Shown: piece after piece, positions 29,422-42,836 of the stretch
Layout: every line of letters begins with the position of its first letter
How positions within the stretch are numbered: the first letter of the stretch is position 1
Source of the DNA: Engraulis encrasicolus
Taxonomy: Eukaryota; Chordata; Actinopteri; Clupeiformes; Engraulidae
Length of the DNA stretch: 64,000 nt
Assembly: GCF_034702125.1 (NCBI RefSeq)
Contig: NC_085857.1
Span: 49,959,111-50,023,110 of the forward strand
Direction: 5' to 3'
The notes under the pieces: generated by a model
Seen by the model: the letters and a program-made list of their open reading frames with translations, nothing else
Databases searched by the model: none
Told to the model about the DNA's origin: nothing
Made by a program: the position numbers and the translations under genes

Positions 29422-30189
29422 AAAAAACTTAAAATGCTCTGTTCCACATTATTACGCAAAATAGTTTTGTAGTGTTGTAATCCAAATTTCTTTCTTTTTT
29501 CCCATTTACATCAAAATAGTTGGAATGTGGTACCTTCTAAATTACATTTCAATGTTCAATACTTGGTGATAAGCTCTTTGTCTTAGTAACTGGAATGCTG
29601 CGTTTAACATTGAAGTCAATGGCAGGGCATTGCATGGGAGTTATGGAAGCCCAGATATCCTTGATGCTTTGCTCTCAGCTGTTTTTGTTTGTTTGGTCTG
29701 GTGACCCACACTTCACTCTTCAATATACCCATAGATTTCCATGCCACGTTTAGGTGCTTTGGAGGTGATGACATTCTAACTCACCAGACATAAAACCCCA
29801 TTGAAAATGAATGGGATGTTATGTCTGGTGAGTTAGAATGTCATCACCTCCAAAGCACCTAAACGTGGCATGGAAATCTACGGGTATATTGAAGAGTGAA
29901 GCGTGAGTCACCAGACCAAACAAACAAAAAACGCTGAGAGGAAAGCATCAAGGATATCTGGGCTTCCATAACTTCCATGCAATGCCCTGCCATTGACTTC
30001 AATGTTAAATGCAGCATTCCAGTTACAGCTTATAACCAAGTTTTGAACATTGTAATGTCATTTAGAAGGTACCAAATAACAACTGTTTTGATGTAAATGG
30101 GAAAAAAGAAAGAAATTTGGATTACAACACTACAAAACTGTTTTGCGTAATAATTTGGAACAGAGCATTTTGGGCATTTTAAGTTTTTT
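29422..30189. repeat. Long hairpin (fold-back) element
   Basis: Arms of about 380 bp, nearly identical, meet at about 29806 with a loop of roughly 25 bp. The outer ends carry TTCCACATTATTACGCAAA, the same terminal motif as the host TIR element, so the two are related. Confidence 0.9.
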
Positions 30190-31510
30190 CAAGAGCTTTT
30201 TATTGTCATTGACAAATAAATTTGACAACGAAATTGCGTTTTAGAATACACTGTACATGTACCCCAGGGCCGCTGCTCATACGGGCGCTGCCACTAACAC
30301 ACCTCCACCACCTAGGCTCAAGTTTAATACACATTGGGAAAGGATGAGGGTAAAAAAATTGTCCATGTCTTCATATTATAGAGTTAACATCAAGGCATAG
30401 ATGAAAAAAACCTCATATTTTAGCAAAAAAAGCAGTAGAGACAAACATTCGTATGAACCGGGGGGTGGGGGTGGGGGGGTTGGAGATGGGGAAGGGAGAG
30501 GGGTTGCAGATAAGACAGAGGACGCGTTGAAGTTGAGGGAGGGGGGGGGGTGGCACTGGGTAGTCCTATCCCCACTGTGCACCAGATCTTATCCGCCTGA
30601 GAGACGGCCTTGGCCTGGTCCACAGCAAGTCCAAAACAAACACCAGGTGTCCATTGTGATGGGTAGGGAGGCAGAGTCTCCTGACACTGCTTGTCCTCCA
30701 GGGAGAGATAGATGAGTCCTGACCTAGGTCAGGTCGCTGATTTGCTGGGGCGCCAAAGACAGATTAGATTCATGTTTGGGTTATTGCAGGCATTCCTTTT
30801 TACTGCTCTGCAGGGATACGCATGTGACTGGCCACACGTCTCAAATACAGATGAATTTCCAACAATTTTGCCTCCAGCCCGATCGATTCAATTTGGCGGT
30901 TGTGTGCGACAAGTCCATCAATGCGGCGATCCATAGCTTCGAGGTGGCGTTGTACGGCCACAAGCCCTTCCAACAGTCTGTCCATCGTACGGTGACCAGC
31001 CACAGAACTCTCCAAAACGCGATTCACAACCACATTCTGTGCTCGAACTTCACTGCCCACCTTATCAATCAAGCCGCGCAGCTTGGGGCCCATAATAGCT
31101 GCTGCGATCCTCGTACAGTTGCGGTAGATCAGGCCCAAGAGTAATCCAATTCCCAACAAGCCTGTCACCAGAAAGCCAAAGATGTATAAATCTTCAATGT
31201 CCTCCACGTCCATCGGAGCAAGACACATGATGCGCCACTTCCCCCACGGGTCCATCACGTAGCCAGCTGCCGATGTCCCGTCTGGACAGTTGGGCTCCCC
31301 CGAACCCACTTTGATCTTCGAAAAGATGGTGTCAATTGCGTTGATAGACCAGTTGACCAAATCCATTGTTAATTTCAAATTCAGGAGAAAAAGACAGCGG
31401 GAGCCTCTGCAGAGTAAGTCAGACGAAGACAGAGTGCATAGCAGGGAGAAGGATAGGAGATAGGGAGAGGGAAGAGCTAAGAAAAACACGTCCGCCTCCT
31501 CCGAGGTCAG
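30190..31510 (-). mobile_element. Retroposon-like coding unit with L2-type 3' end
   Basis: Read on the minus strand, the unit has a 5' leader, one open frame (30800-31366), a long 3' region, and an end with CGCAATTTCGTTGTCAA and GACAATAAAAAGCTCTTGA. That ending is very like the 3' termini of fish L2-clade LINEs. It occupies the interior of the TIR element. Confidence 0.55.
30800..31366 (-). CDS. Unrecognised 188-residue membrane/coiled-coil protein
   Basis: The chosen start (ATG at 31364-31366, context AACAATGG) gives 188 residues; the frame is open further upstream to 31555, where it runs into the terminal repeat. I do not recognise the family. Visible features: an amphipathic N-terminus (MDLVNWSINAID), a Cys/Gly/Pro-containing segment with DPWGKWRIMCLAP, one strong transmembrane helix near residues 69-90 (FGFLVTGLLGIGLLLGLIY), a basic stretch (RNCTR), and then about 95 residues of Leu/Val/Arg-rich helix likely to form a coiled coil. 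The stop is TAA at 30800-30802. It resembles no transposase or reverse transcriptase. It sits between the terminal repeats of the TIR element and in front of an L2-like 3' end, so it may be cargo or an accessory protein of a retroposon. Confidence 0.6.
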   Translation of the reverse strand: MDLVNWSINAIDTIFSKIKVGSGEPNCPDGTSAAGYVMDPWGKWRIMCLAPMDVEDIEDLYIFGFLVTGLLGIGLLLGLIYRNCTRIAAAIMGPKLRGLIDKVGSEVRAQNVVVNRVLESSVAGHRTMDRLLEGLVAVQRHLEAMDRRIDGLVAHNRQIESIGLEAKLLEIHLYLRRVASHMRIPAEQ

Positions 31511-31930
31511 AATACATTTAAAAAAAATACCGTTATCATTGGAAGGTTCATTCAAAAACGTTTAAATTGTTCTCTAATGGCTGATTACTTGAAAATTATG
31601 ACGACTGTCATTTGGGAAAACGGCAAAAAAAATTCATTCGTGTAATAATATGGAATGCGGTGTAATCCAGATAATTGTGTGTAGTGGTTTTGAAGAGTGT
31701 GTTTCAAAACTGAAATGTGAGTGTAAAGAAAGAATTGTGTTTAGTGCTCAGTGACATTGGTTAGGGGAGTTGGGAAATGGGTGAGATGTTCCAAGAATTG
31801 TGTGCGAAGTACCAGAAATTGTGTGTAAGCAATCGAGAAAAACTGTAATGCTGTGCCTCTGACTGCTTGGATATAGGTTCATGACAAGCCTGTCTAGATA
31901 ACAAAATCAATTCCATACTTTACAACATAG

Positions 31931-31931
31931 T

Positions 31932-31978
<47 letters not shown>
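31931..31978. repeat. (GT)n microsatellite
   Basis: GT repeats then GCGTGTGC variants to about 32003. Confidence 0.95.
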
Positions 31979-31982
<4 letters not shown>

Positions 31983-32125
31983 TGTGTGCGTGTGTGCGTG
32001 TGTGCAGGCGTGCATGCGCGCAGGTTCGTCTGTCATTATTGGTAAATAATTTTACAATTTAGACCTAGTTTATTTTTATATAAATATATCACATATCAAA
32101 TGTAGATCTAACTATTCAGTCAGCA

Positions 32126-32127
<2 letters not shown>

Positions 32128-32215
<88 letters not shown>

Positions 32216-32304
32216 TGAGTGAGTGAGTGAGTGAGTGAGTGAGTGAGTGAGTGAGTGAGTGAGTGAGTGAGTGAGTGAGTGAGTGAGTGAGTGAGTGAGT
32301 GAGT

Positions 32305-32339
<35 letters not shown>
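32128..32339. repeat. (GT)n-(GAGT)n-(GA)n compound microsatellite
   Basis: About 43 GT units pass into some 23 GAGT tetranucleotides (to 32306) and then GA repeats. Confidence 0.96.
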
Positions 32340-32804
32340 CAAGTGTGCATCTTAGTGTTAAGTGCTTTGTCTTCGTTAGGCCTGTACTATACAATGTAGT
32401 GGTAGAACCGGTTGGTGTAGGCTATGATAAGAGTCAGAGTCAATTTTCAATAAATAAATATTTGATCAAAAAGGTGTCTCTGTGTGTCTGTCTCTATGGC
32501 TGTAATAATAGAACAAAAAAACACCTGTACTTTCCAAAAGGTGTGTCTGTCTCCCTCACCCTCCCTCCCTGCAGGTGCCATATGTCTGGTCTTTAAGCTG
32601 TTTGCACGGAATTCTCCCCTTTAGCTGCTTACTGTAAAAAAAAAACAAAAACATTTATTTGCTGATTCTAATTTTTCTCATCAAACTGTAACTAATAGGC
32701 CTTATTGCGACTATGCCTTTCTTTCCTGATTGGTTAACATAGAACCTATAGCCACACACCTTTGAGATTGATCCTGGACCATTAATTAATCACTTGATTA
32801 TATC

Positions 32805-33124
<320 letters not shown>

Positions 33125-33256
33125 TCACAAGATGGCGTATAATTATGCATGCTTCAGAAGTCAGAACATTTTTGGCCCCTGGTAATAACGATCAAAATAG
33201 TTGAGATGATTGTAGTCTCTTTTGACATCCAGAACTGTCTCCCTTTATTGTTTTCT

Positions 33257-33269
33257 GAGAAATGAAACC
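33257..33269 (+). promoter_or_regulatory. ISRE/IRF-like site, variant
   Basis: GAGAAATGAAACC, the duplicate of the site at 18794 with the last base changed. Confidence 0.3.
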
Positions 33270-33303
33270 AATGGGCTGTCATGGAAAGCAGGTAGGTAGG
33301 TAC

Positions 33304-33691
33304 CAGGGCTTGACACTGGCATCTGACAACCGGCCAAATTCTGGTAAAACTTGGCTGTGGCTGGCAATTTCAGTGTCACTAGCCAATTTGGCAGGTAGCT
33401 TATTCAACGATATGACAACAGAATAGCCTTTATTCTGCACATTGCCCCATGTGTATCAATTGTTTGGATTTAAGTTAAGGAAAAAGCTAAATTCCTCAGT
33501 TATTATTTATTAGATTTCTTTCCATTTAGAAAGTGGTGCACTCATCTTCCGGCTTAAGCACGTCATATTCTGAGATTCATTTTAAAGAAAAAAAAAAATA
33601 ATGTCAAATGTGTGCCTAGTTGATCAACTGAATGGCTGGTGACTCTACTAGCCACAATGGCCAGCAAGCGAAAAGTTAATGTCAAGCCCTG
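33304..33691. mobile_element. hAT MITE with perfect 8-bp target duplication
   Basis: The ends CAGGGCTTGACAC and GTCAAGCCCTG are inverse. GTAGGTAC flanks both sides exactly (33296-33303 and 33692-33699). It is absent from the duplicated locus near 18825. Confidence 0.92.
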
Positions 33692-33797
33692 GTAGGTACA
33701 TACACGTATGAGACACAACTCAGAACACTTGTCACTTCCTGGTGTTAAAACTTGGAATAACAACCGAGATTATACACACGAACAGCTGCTCTTTACT

Positions 33798-33810
33798 GAG
33801 AAATGAAACT
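33798..33810 (+). promoter_or_regulatory. ISRE/IRF-like site
   Basis: GAGAAATGAAACT upstream of exon 1 of gene E, at the position matching 19247 before gene C. Confidence 0.4.
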
Positions 33811-33828
33811 TCCAATAGATAAAATCCA

Positions 33829-34035
<207 letters not shown>

Positions 34036-34214
34036 CAGGAGGGTGGAGCTTGGTTACCTGTGTTTTCGAATCTTATAGCATCTCCTCGGCAGGCAGTGTG
34101 CCAGTGACAACATTTTTGGTGGCACGGGACACATACTGTACTGTAGACCAATTTCTAGTTTTGTTTGGAGCTGCTGTTCCCTGGCTGCTAAATACTATAT
34201 TCCTTTAACTGAGA

Positions 34215-34273
34215 TCATTTCCCTTTGTTTACCGGCTTCGAGCAGGACTCGGAGAAAGAATCTGAAAGAAAAG
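34215..34273 (+). other. Probable 5' untranslated exon 1 of gene E
   Basis: Conserved with gene C exon 1 (ACCGGCTTCGAGCAGGACTC versus ACTGGCTCTGAGAAGGACTC) and ending at donor AAAAG/GTAAGA. The 5' limit is not defined. Confidence 0.5.
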
Positions 34274-34544
34274 GTAAGACACAATGTCTCTTCTTATGAT
34301 TCAGGCTACACTTTAATAGTGTACTTCATGGTCTTGGCCAAAGTGCACAAGTCCCCGAATTAGCAGACAGTGTAATTTACTATTACATTGAGAGTGTAAT
34401 TAAACACCTGTACGTACATGTAGAGTATACGTATGGAAAAAATATTTATCAATTACTTTTTGCTGTGGTAAGGATACTGATAGTGTTTTTTAACTTCTAC
34501 TTTTACTTTTAACTGTTTCCCAGGCCGTGTGAAGTGCCAATAAC

Positions 34545-34623
34545 ATGAGACATCTGTTGTGTCTGATGCTGATATGGGCAACCCTGTCCGCAACTTCAGC
34601 TTCTGCTCTCAGCCCATCAACTG
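34545..34623 (+). CDS. Signal-peptide exon of gene E
   Basis: The exon starts at 34524 after TTTCCCAG; the ATG at 34545 gives 26 codons plus one base before the donor GTAACT. That is exactly the length and phase of the gene C signal exon. The residues form a classical signal: MRH start, hydrophobic core LLCLMLIWATL, and ASA before LS as the likely cleavage site. It is a duplicate of the gene C exon within the larger segmental duplication. Phase-1 splicing to 34870 adds a Gly codon and continues into the glycine-rich exon. Confidence 0.72.
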
Positions 34624-34869
34624 GTAACTACACGGTTTTTTATTATTATTATTTCACTCTTCTGCTCTGCACTTTCTCTCTCTACAAAGGATGCTGTAGC
34701 CTACACAGGTTTAAGGTTACTGTACATAATTTCCCGTAACAACGTTTTTTAGCTGAGTCTTTGAAACATTATTGATAAAGAGTTCACCTCTTTGATAGGT
34801 AGATGTGGTGGGGTGCCATAGCACTTACTTAGGGTCCGAAATTCACAATGTTTACATGTGTTGCGGCAG

Positions 34870-35585
34870 GTTTCGTGATCGTCAGTCGTGGAGGAGTGAA
34901 GGCCTTGGCAGGGAAGTCTGAATATACTGGAGGAGCATTTGGAGGATCGCCAGCTGGAGCTTTGGGTAGTCTTGTGGGATGGCCAATGACAGGGGTGATG
35001 GGAGGAGCATTGGGCTGGGCAATAGGACTTGAGGGAAAAGCTGCTGTATCCACTGCCGTCGGAGCAGCAGCAGCAGACGGAGACGTGGCTGCATTATTTA
35101 GATCTGTCAAAGCAGATTATTTCCTCATCGACCCTGTTACTGGGTGTATCTATGGTATGGTGGGAGGGGCAGTGGGAGGAGCCAAAGGTGGGGCAGTCGG
35201 TGCATGGAAGTTGGCAGAGGCTATGGGAGATCATTTAGGAGGATCAGATGCTGGAAAACTTCTAGCTAATGTAGTCGCAGCAGTTACAACTGGCACTGTC
35301 ACTGGAGCAGCTGCTGGATGTTTTTTGGGGGGTGAATATGGAGGACAAACTGGAGGCAATGTTGGCACCGTGGTTGGAGGAGCAGCTGGAGCAGTTTGGG
35401 TTCTTAACCCAAGAAAAGTCAAAGATGTAGCCAAAGACATAGCTGCACAGTGTTTGGATGACGCAATTGATGGTAAATTTTGTGTGGATTGGAAAGCAAT
35501 GATGGATGCTTATGAGGAGGGAGGACAGACTGGGGCGGAGACAGGAAGGGAATGGGAAAAATGGACAAAGAAGACTTACCACTGA
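34870..35585 (+). CDS. Secreted glycine-zipper protein, no GTPase (gene E, exon 3)
   Basis: The acceptor GCGGCAG (AG at 34868-34869) opens this exon in phase 1. It encodes about 237 residues, so the full product would be about 264 with the signal. There is no P-loop or AIG1 domain. The protein is dominated by Gly/Ala/Val segments with repeated GxxxG spacing (GGAFGGSPAGALGSLVGW, GGAVGGAKGGAVGAW, GGQTGGNVGTVVGGAAGA), separated by a short acidic/hydrophobic linker with two Cys. It ends in a charged helical tail (KVKDVAKDIAAQ, then EWEKWTKK). The style matches the C-terminal half of gene C, which suggests that exon lost its GTPase part or was captured separately. Membrane insertion by glycine-zipper helices is a reasonable inference. 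It is also loosely reminiscent of interferon-induced IFI6/ISG12-type proteins, but I see no diagnostic match. Confidence 0.75.
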
Positions 35586-36469
35586 ACAGGTAGAGAAGCA
35601 ATGTTGCCAGATGAAAATTGTCAAAGTATCATATCGAAACCTCAAAATTATCGTTTTTGGAAACAAATTATCGCACACTCACCGAAAACATAAAATATAG
35701 TTTCTTTCACATTGTTTCACCAAATACCAGAGCTGAGATAGATACACTAATGTCTCTTTTCCTTGTGTCGAGTTGTAGGCTGCCTACCAGAAAACCGACA
35801 GTGGAAAAGAAGCATAAGTGCCGGTTTACAATATAGTCTACTACTATGTACTGTAGGTCATGACCCTAAAGTGCATGTTTGGAGTATGTTTCAATGTGCT
35901 GGACAGTTACTGTCCCACACCTATGATGTGAGCACCTTCTTGTGGGGCTGAGCCTTTGGATTCTGAGAGAGAGACACTTGGATAGTTTTTTTTCCCAACA
36001 TTATGGTAGAAGAGGTCAAAACTTTGGTACAAATATGACAATTATTGTACATCTGGCAACACTGGGTATAGGGATGCTGATAGGAATGCAGGTGGCCCTG
36101 CACAAAAAAGGGGTTTTGTTTTAGTTTTGGGCCTTACGTTATCCCCGTCATAGGCCTATAATTTCTTTTGAGATGTTTATGTTTTTATTTACTTCTTTAT
36201 TTTTTTTATGTTCGAACTAAAAGTCTTATTTTCCCTGATATGTTTTAGAAAGAATAGAAAAAAAGAAAGAAGCAAAACAACACACTCACACAAAACTTAC
36301 CAGACCAAAACAAACAAAGAAAGTTAAAGAAAAACAACGGCAAAAAAGTTGTTTGAGTTCCAATCCTGAACATGAGTAATATGGGCTACAGTGAATCTCT
36401 AGGGCTCTTACAGGAACATGAAGTAGGTTTCTGCATATAGATTTTTTATGTACTTTTTAAGAGATTGGT

Positions 36470-36702
36470 TGTTTTTAATTATTATTTGGCCATTTCTTTT
36501 TTAGTTTTTGCTAAAATAGTTAAATGTGGTGACAGCTTTCAACTTTTTAAATATTTTTTTTTTCCTACTTCTATTTTTGCCTTTTTACCTTTTTTGGGAC
36601 GCTCAGAGCAGGGAAGCTTTTTGTTGTATGGATATGTTTCATATATATACACATGGCAATAAAACATCTTGTATCTTGTATCTTGTATCTTGTATCTTGT
36701 AG
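36470..36702 (+). mobile_element. LINE 3' end fragment
   Basis: CACATGGCAATAAAACATC followed by about five tandem GTATCTT units to 36701 is an L2-type 3' terminus. The 5' limit is uncertain. Confidence 0.55.
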
Positions 36703-37679
36703 TAGGCAGTAGGCAGGCAGTAAGTGGGCTTTAGAGGTGTGGCAGTTTTGGGAAACTACCTTGATCCCTGACCGAACTCAATGCCCATAGCGTAGTTCTC
36801 CACAGCCATTGTTCCAGAGACTAAGAGGATAGAGGCAGCACTTCCTTTTTAAAATGCAGGCCTACATATATATTTTTAGCTTTTGCTGTATACAATAAAG
36901 GGAAACGGGAAAGTACAGTAGTGGCAGGAGAGGGAGGGATTTCTGACAGTGAACCGGGCTCATGTGCAATGCCGCCTGCATGGTCAGGAGCATACATGTA
37001 GCCTAAGTGCTAAGCAATCCCCTGTGTACGTATGTGTTAATTAGAAAGGCCTACATTTGTTGATGTCCAAACCACACTAAAAATCATGCTTATAAAATCT
37101 TGATTCTGAATAGGAAGATCTGAGCTGATCTTGTGTGGTGCTCCAGAGAGTTGTAGTAGCCCACCTCTTCTGTTTCAATTCCCATGGCATCAAAACAACC
37201 CTCATTTAGACGTGTCCAACGTTCATTGGTAGATCGGCATTCTCTTTTCATGAGACTTTTATGCTTAAGGTGCTTTCTGTATTTTACAGATGGGTTCTCT
37301 TTTGTTATGTTATTCCTTTCATTTTCCCTCATGATTTATGTACTTTGTAGCCCACTTAATTACTTGCTATAAGACTTTATGATGAAAGCAATGTCAGTCT
37401 GATAATCTTGTACTTTTTCTTTGAAAGGAAATGCCACCTTTACTGTGTACCCAATACTAAATATCTCCTTGGAAAATGGTGTGAATTTTTAATTGTGACA
37501 CAATGAATGTATACTATGACATTCAATTAAATTACCAGTAATGCAATGGGAAGAAGGGATTGTTTATTTGAATGTCCTGGTTAACTACTTATGATTGAAC
37601 TACTTATACTTTACAGAATCATATATGAATAAAATGTAATGAAATGACTACCTTTATGCATTTATCCTTTAACATCATG

Positions 37680-37802
<123 letters not shown>

Positions 37803-37933
37803 TCTGGTGTAAATGACTGCATGGGGATTTCCTTAATTTCACTTTTAATAACTGCTGAACAACTCTGTGCGCACACATGTGTATGTGTGTGTGTGTGTGT
37901 GTGTGTATGCAGCTTTTAACTTTCTTTTTCCGC

Positions 37934-37945
37934 AGAAACGAAACT
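37934..37945 (+). promoter_or_regulatory. ISRE/IRF-like site upstream of gene F
   Basis: AGAAACGAAACT, about 210 bp before the signal exon of gene F, in a sequence context (CTCACGAGTCATGCAG) resembling that of the sites at 18794 and 33257. Confidence 0.4.
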
Positions 37946-37956
37946 CACGAGTCATG

Positions 37957-37960
<4 letters not shown>

Positions 37961-38028
<68 letters not shown>
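37961..38028. repeat. (GA)n microsatellite
   Basis: About 33 GA units between the ISRE-like site and the gene F signal exon. Confidence 0.96.
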
Positions 38029-38031
<3 letters not shown>

Positions 38032-38156
38032 ATGTCAGCAGGGCGGGGACGGTGCATGCTCACAAAAAAACCCATCTGCACTGTTAAACCGGATTGCAAT
38101 GTGAACTTGAAAAGCTTTCTTTACCCAAACATCTGTTTCATTAGTCTGATTTAATT

Positions 38157-38229
38157 ATGTCTGTGAAGTACTTATTTGTTTTATGTTTGACATTGTTGGA
38201 TGCAACATCATCAGGCAATCACTCAACAG
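38157..38229 (+). CDS. Signal-peptide exon of gene F
   Basis: The exon begins at 38145 after the acceptor TTTCATTAG. The ATG at 38157 opens 24 codons plus one base, ending at the donor GTGAGA in phase 1. It encodes MSVK, a hydrophobic core (YLFVLCLTLL) and a small-residue region (DATSSG) followed by NHST, with an N-glycosylation-like sequon NHS. It is less similar to the exons of genes C and E than they are to each other but has the same design and phase. Splicing to 40048 would give a GIMAP of about 308 residues with a signal peptide. Confidence 0.68.
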
Positions 38230-38268
38230 GTGAGATCTCTGTCTGTTTGTATCTGTCTAGTTCTCTGT

Positions 38269-38271
<3 letters not shown>

Positions 38272-38352
<81 letters not shown>
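38272..38352. repeat. (CT)n microsatellite in intron of gene F
   Basis: About 40 CT units starting 43 bp after the signal-exon donor. Confidence 0.97.
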
Positions 38353-40047
<1,695 letters not shown>

Positions 40048-40901
40048 GGGAGTTGAGGATTGTGCTGCTGGGTAAGAGTGGAGCAGGAAAGAGTGCAACA
40101 GGAAACACCATTCTGGGCAGAGAGGAAGCCTTCAGGGAAGATCTGTCATTCGAGTCTGTCACGTCATCGTCTAGTGAGAAGAGCGGCGAGGTCTCTGGCA
40201 GGAAGGTGCTCGTGGTCGACACCCCGGGATTGTACGACACATCCAAGACAGAAGAGGAGCTAAAAAGGGAGATCGAGAGATGTGTCAACTTGTCCGTGCC
40301 TGGGCCTCACGTCTTCTTGCTGGTGATTCGGCTGGGGGTGAGGTTCACAGAGGAAGAGGAAAACGCTGTGAAGTGGATCCAGGCCAATTTCGGCCAGAGA
40401 GCATCACTGTTCACCATGGTGCTGTTTACTCATGCGGATGAGCTGCACGGCAAGCCTCTTGAAAGCATCCTCCACGGCGGTCTCCGCACCTTGATAGAGA
40501 GCTGTGGAGGTGGATGCCATGCCTTTGACAATGCAGAGAGAGACGACAAGACGCAGGTTGAAGAGCTGCTGCAGAAGATAGATGCGATGGTGAGGAAGAA
40601 CAGAGGAGAACACTACACCAACTGGATGTACCAGAAGGCACAGAGGGAGATGAGAGAAGAGGAGGAGAGGAGGAGGCAGGAGGAGGAGCGCAAACAACAA
40701 GAGGAGGATGAGAAAATCAGGCGAGATGAAAGACTGAAAATCTTTTTTGAGGAGAACTTGGGCAAGGTTAAACGTCTATGTCCGCTGGTGTTAACCTATA
40801 TGTTGACTCATTTAGGCAAGTCCACCAGCCCAGTTAGAGATCTGGTCCAATTTGGGCTGGGATATGAAATCTCAAAGACATTGTGCGATTGTACATCGTG
40901 A
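40048..40901 (+). CDS. GIMAP/AIG1-family GTPase, large 3' exon (gene F)
   Basis: Encodes about 283 residues after the acceptor CCTACAG (AG at 40046-40047) in phase 1. AIG1 motifs: GKSGAGKSATGN, DTPGLYD, PGPHVFLLVI and FTHAD at G4. A highly charged Glu/Arg-rich coiled coil spans roughly residues 205-245. The C-terminus (CPLVLTYMLTHLGKS and onward) is only weakly hydrophobic and matches gene A. The start is supplied by the exon at 38157-38229. The stop is TGA at 40899-40901. The 5' part of this exon and its upstream GA tract were copied, inverted, into 60997-61360. Confidence 0.9.
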
Positions 40902-42053
40902 CATTGTGGTTTTTTTATCAATATAATAACTTTTAAGAGATCTACTGTGAAAGGCGTCTTAAAAAAATATTTGCATTTAAGTATCACTTATGTGTAAACC
41001 AGGCATAACGTTTTATTCAATGGTCTCATACCTATGCATTAAAATTGCTTAAAAAGTGGTGTTAAGATTCTGGCATCCATGACAACCTTGAGCAAGGCAC
41101 CTAAATTCACATTGCTCTATTGTGACGAATTCCCTGAAAAATAACTGTAAGTCACTTTGGATAAAAGTGTCTGTAAATGTAATTTTATGTAATGTAATGC
41201 CTCTGCATTCAACAATTACCCACTCCAACAGTGACTAATCCCCCCAATGATTCAAAAAAGGTAAAACACTCTGTGTGGTGAATGGAGAATGGAGAATAGA
41301 GAATGGAGATTGTCCTTTTGTGTCTGACCTTCAGCGGTGGAGTACTAAACTAATTTGGCAGGCAAAATATTTTTTTCTGCTACTGGGTCAATTCAGTATG
41401 TGGTGTGGCACACAACCTGGCTCTCGGCAGATCAGACTTTTAAGTCTAAACTACTGCAATTGCCATTGCCATGTACGCTACTTTGAAACTGCATTTAATA
41501 TAACCTATTCATTTTTCTTTTGAGCTTTTTGTAATGTAGATTACATTACATTACATTACATTGCATTTGGCAGACGCTTTATAACCAAAGCGACTTTCAG
41601 AAGAGGACATAATCAAGCCAACATCAAGCAAATACAAAGTGCACAGGAGATATACAGAACAACAAGTGCAATTACAGAGAGGGGTTAGTTTTTTTTTTGT
41701 TTTTTTTTTTTTAATAATAAAGAGGAAATAACGAGAACACACACACACACAAACACACACTCACAAACTAAACTAAACTAAACATCATGTTACACCTGTT
41801 TGTTGTAGACTAGGCTGTAGGGTAAACTGTTTTCTTTTCTTTATTTTGGGTTGGTGTACCATCCTTTGCTGATTTTTTATGATGGGGCTCACTGTCTCAG
41901 GTTATGAATATTTATGAAAGTGTGTGGTGTCCATGTCAAAACATTAATTGCAGTCCTCTGTCTGAATGCATTATGTACCGATGATTGATAATTAAAATCT
42001 GAATTTTCTTTCTAAAACATTCTGTTTGATGCTATTTATTGAAAGCCCGTTTC

Positions 42054-42120
<67 letters not shown>

Positions 42121-42836
42121 ATAGATAGATACAAAATAGTTTCTTATGTCTTGAATTTCATAGAACAGATTTCACACAAAAAAACATTTTAACAAAATGA
42201 CACAAAAAGAATGAAGTTTTCCATTTTTTCTCCTTGACTTAGGTTGATAAGCTACAAAACACTGGGCAGAGGTTAATTTGATGAAAAATGTATCATGAAT
42301 TATACAAAATGTTAATGTTAAAAATAAATGCGTAATAGGCCTACTTTAGAAGAGAAGTCCCTTGAAAGCTTTAAAACAATTTGTAAATAATAAACTAATG
42401 AACAAATATTCACATCTGTGTTTGTAAAAGAGGATGAAATAATATGCTAACACAGCAGACATACCACAACTGCAGGACTCCGCAAAGTCCTCTAAAGAGT
42501 AAAAGAGATGACACCATTGGATATATAGAAGTGTCCAGCAGGGACACACAGCAAACTCATCCAGTAGGACCTGTTTGCCAAGCTACTGTGCAGCTGAAGA
42601 ATTGTATTTCTTTACAAGCATTTGTAAATGTCCTCTTTAGATTTAGTTCATTACAAATGTTTATAGTGTTAATACACACACATACACACAAATGCTGATA
42701 GTGTTGATTCACTGTTAATCTAAAGTGTTTTCTCTCGCTAAATGATAAAAGTAGTTGAAACACTTGAAAATGTTTTGTTGTTGGTTAAATTACTTCTTTT
42801 GACCAAAACAAACTGTCTTTACATATTTGGTTTCAG
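40902..42836. other. Intergenic between F and D
   Basis: Contains a SINE-type tail at about 41080-41200 (CACTTTGGATAAAAGTGTCT, GTAATGTAATG), an antisense fish repeat at 41529-41730 (GGCAGACGCTTTATAACCAA), and a (TAAA)n tract at 42055-42125. No signal-type exon for gene D was found. Confidence 0.55.
42055..42125. repeat. (TAAA)n microsatellite
   Basis: About 17 tetranucleotide units, ending in two GATA units. Confidence 0.95.

Larger units (their letters stand above)
29260..31662. mobile_element. TIR element with CACCGCATTCCACATTATTA ends
   Basis: The 160-165 bp at 29260-29422 are inverted at about 31515-31662 with some indels (shared blocks CAGTCGTCATAATTTTCAAG and CCTTCCAATGATAACGGTAT). 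TA flanks both sides (29258-29259 and 31663-31664). It carries a near-perfect hairpin element and a minus-strand coding unit, but no recognisable transposase. Confidence 0.8.

Noticed and set aside
29417..30194. Assembly artefact as the explanation of the hairpin
   Set aside because: The arms differ at scattered positions and by small indels, and the ends share a motif with the host element, which favours a real fold-back element; long reads would still be decisive.
34829..35440. Pro/Ala-rich minus-strand frames opposite gene E
   Set aside because: Antisense of the Gly/Ala-rich exon; GC-rich codons avoid stops on both strands.
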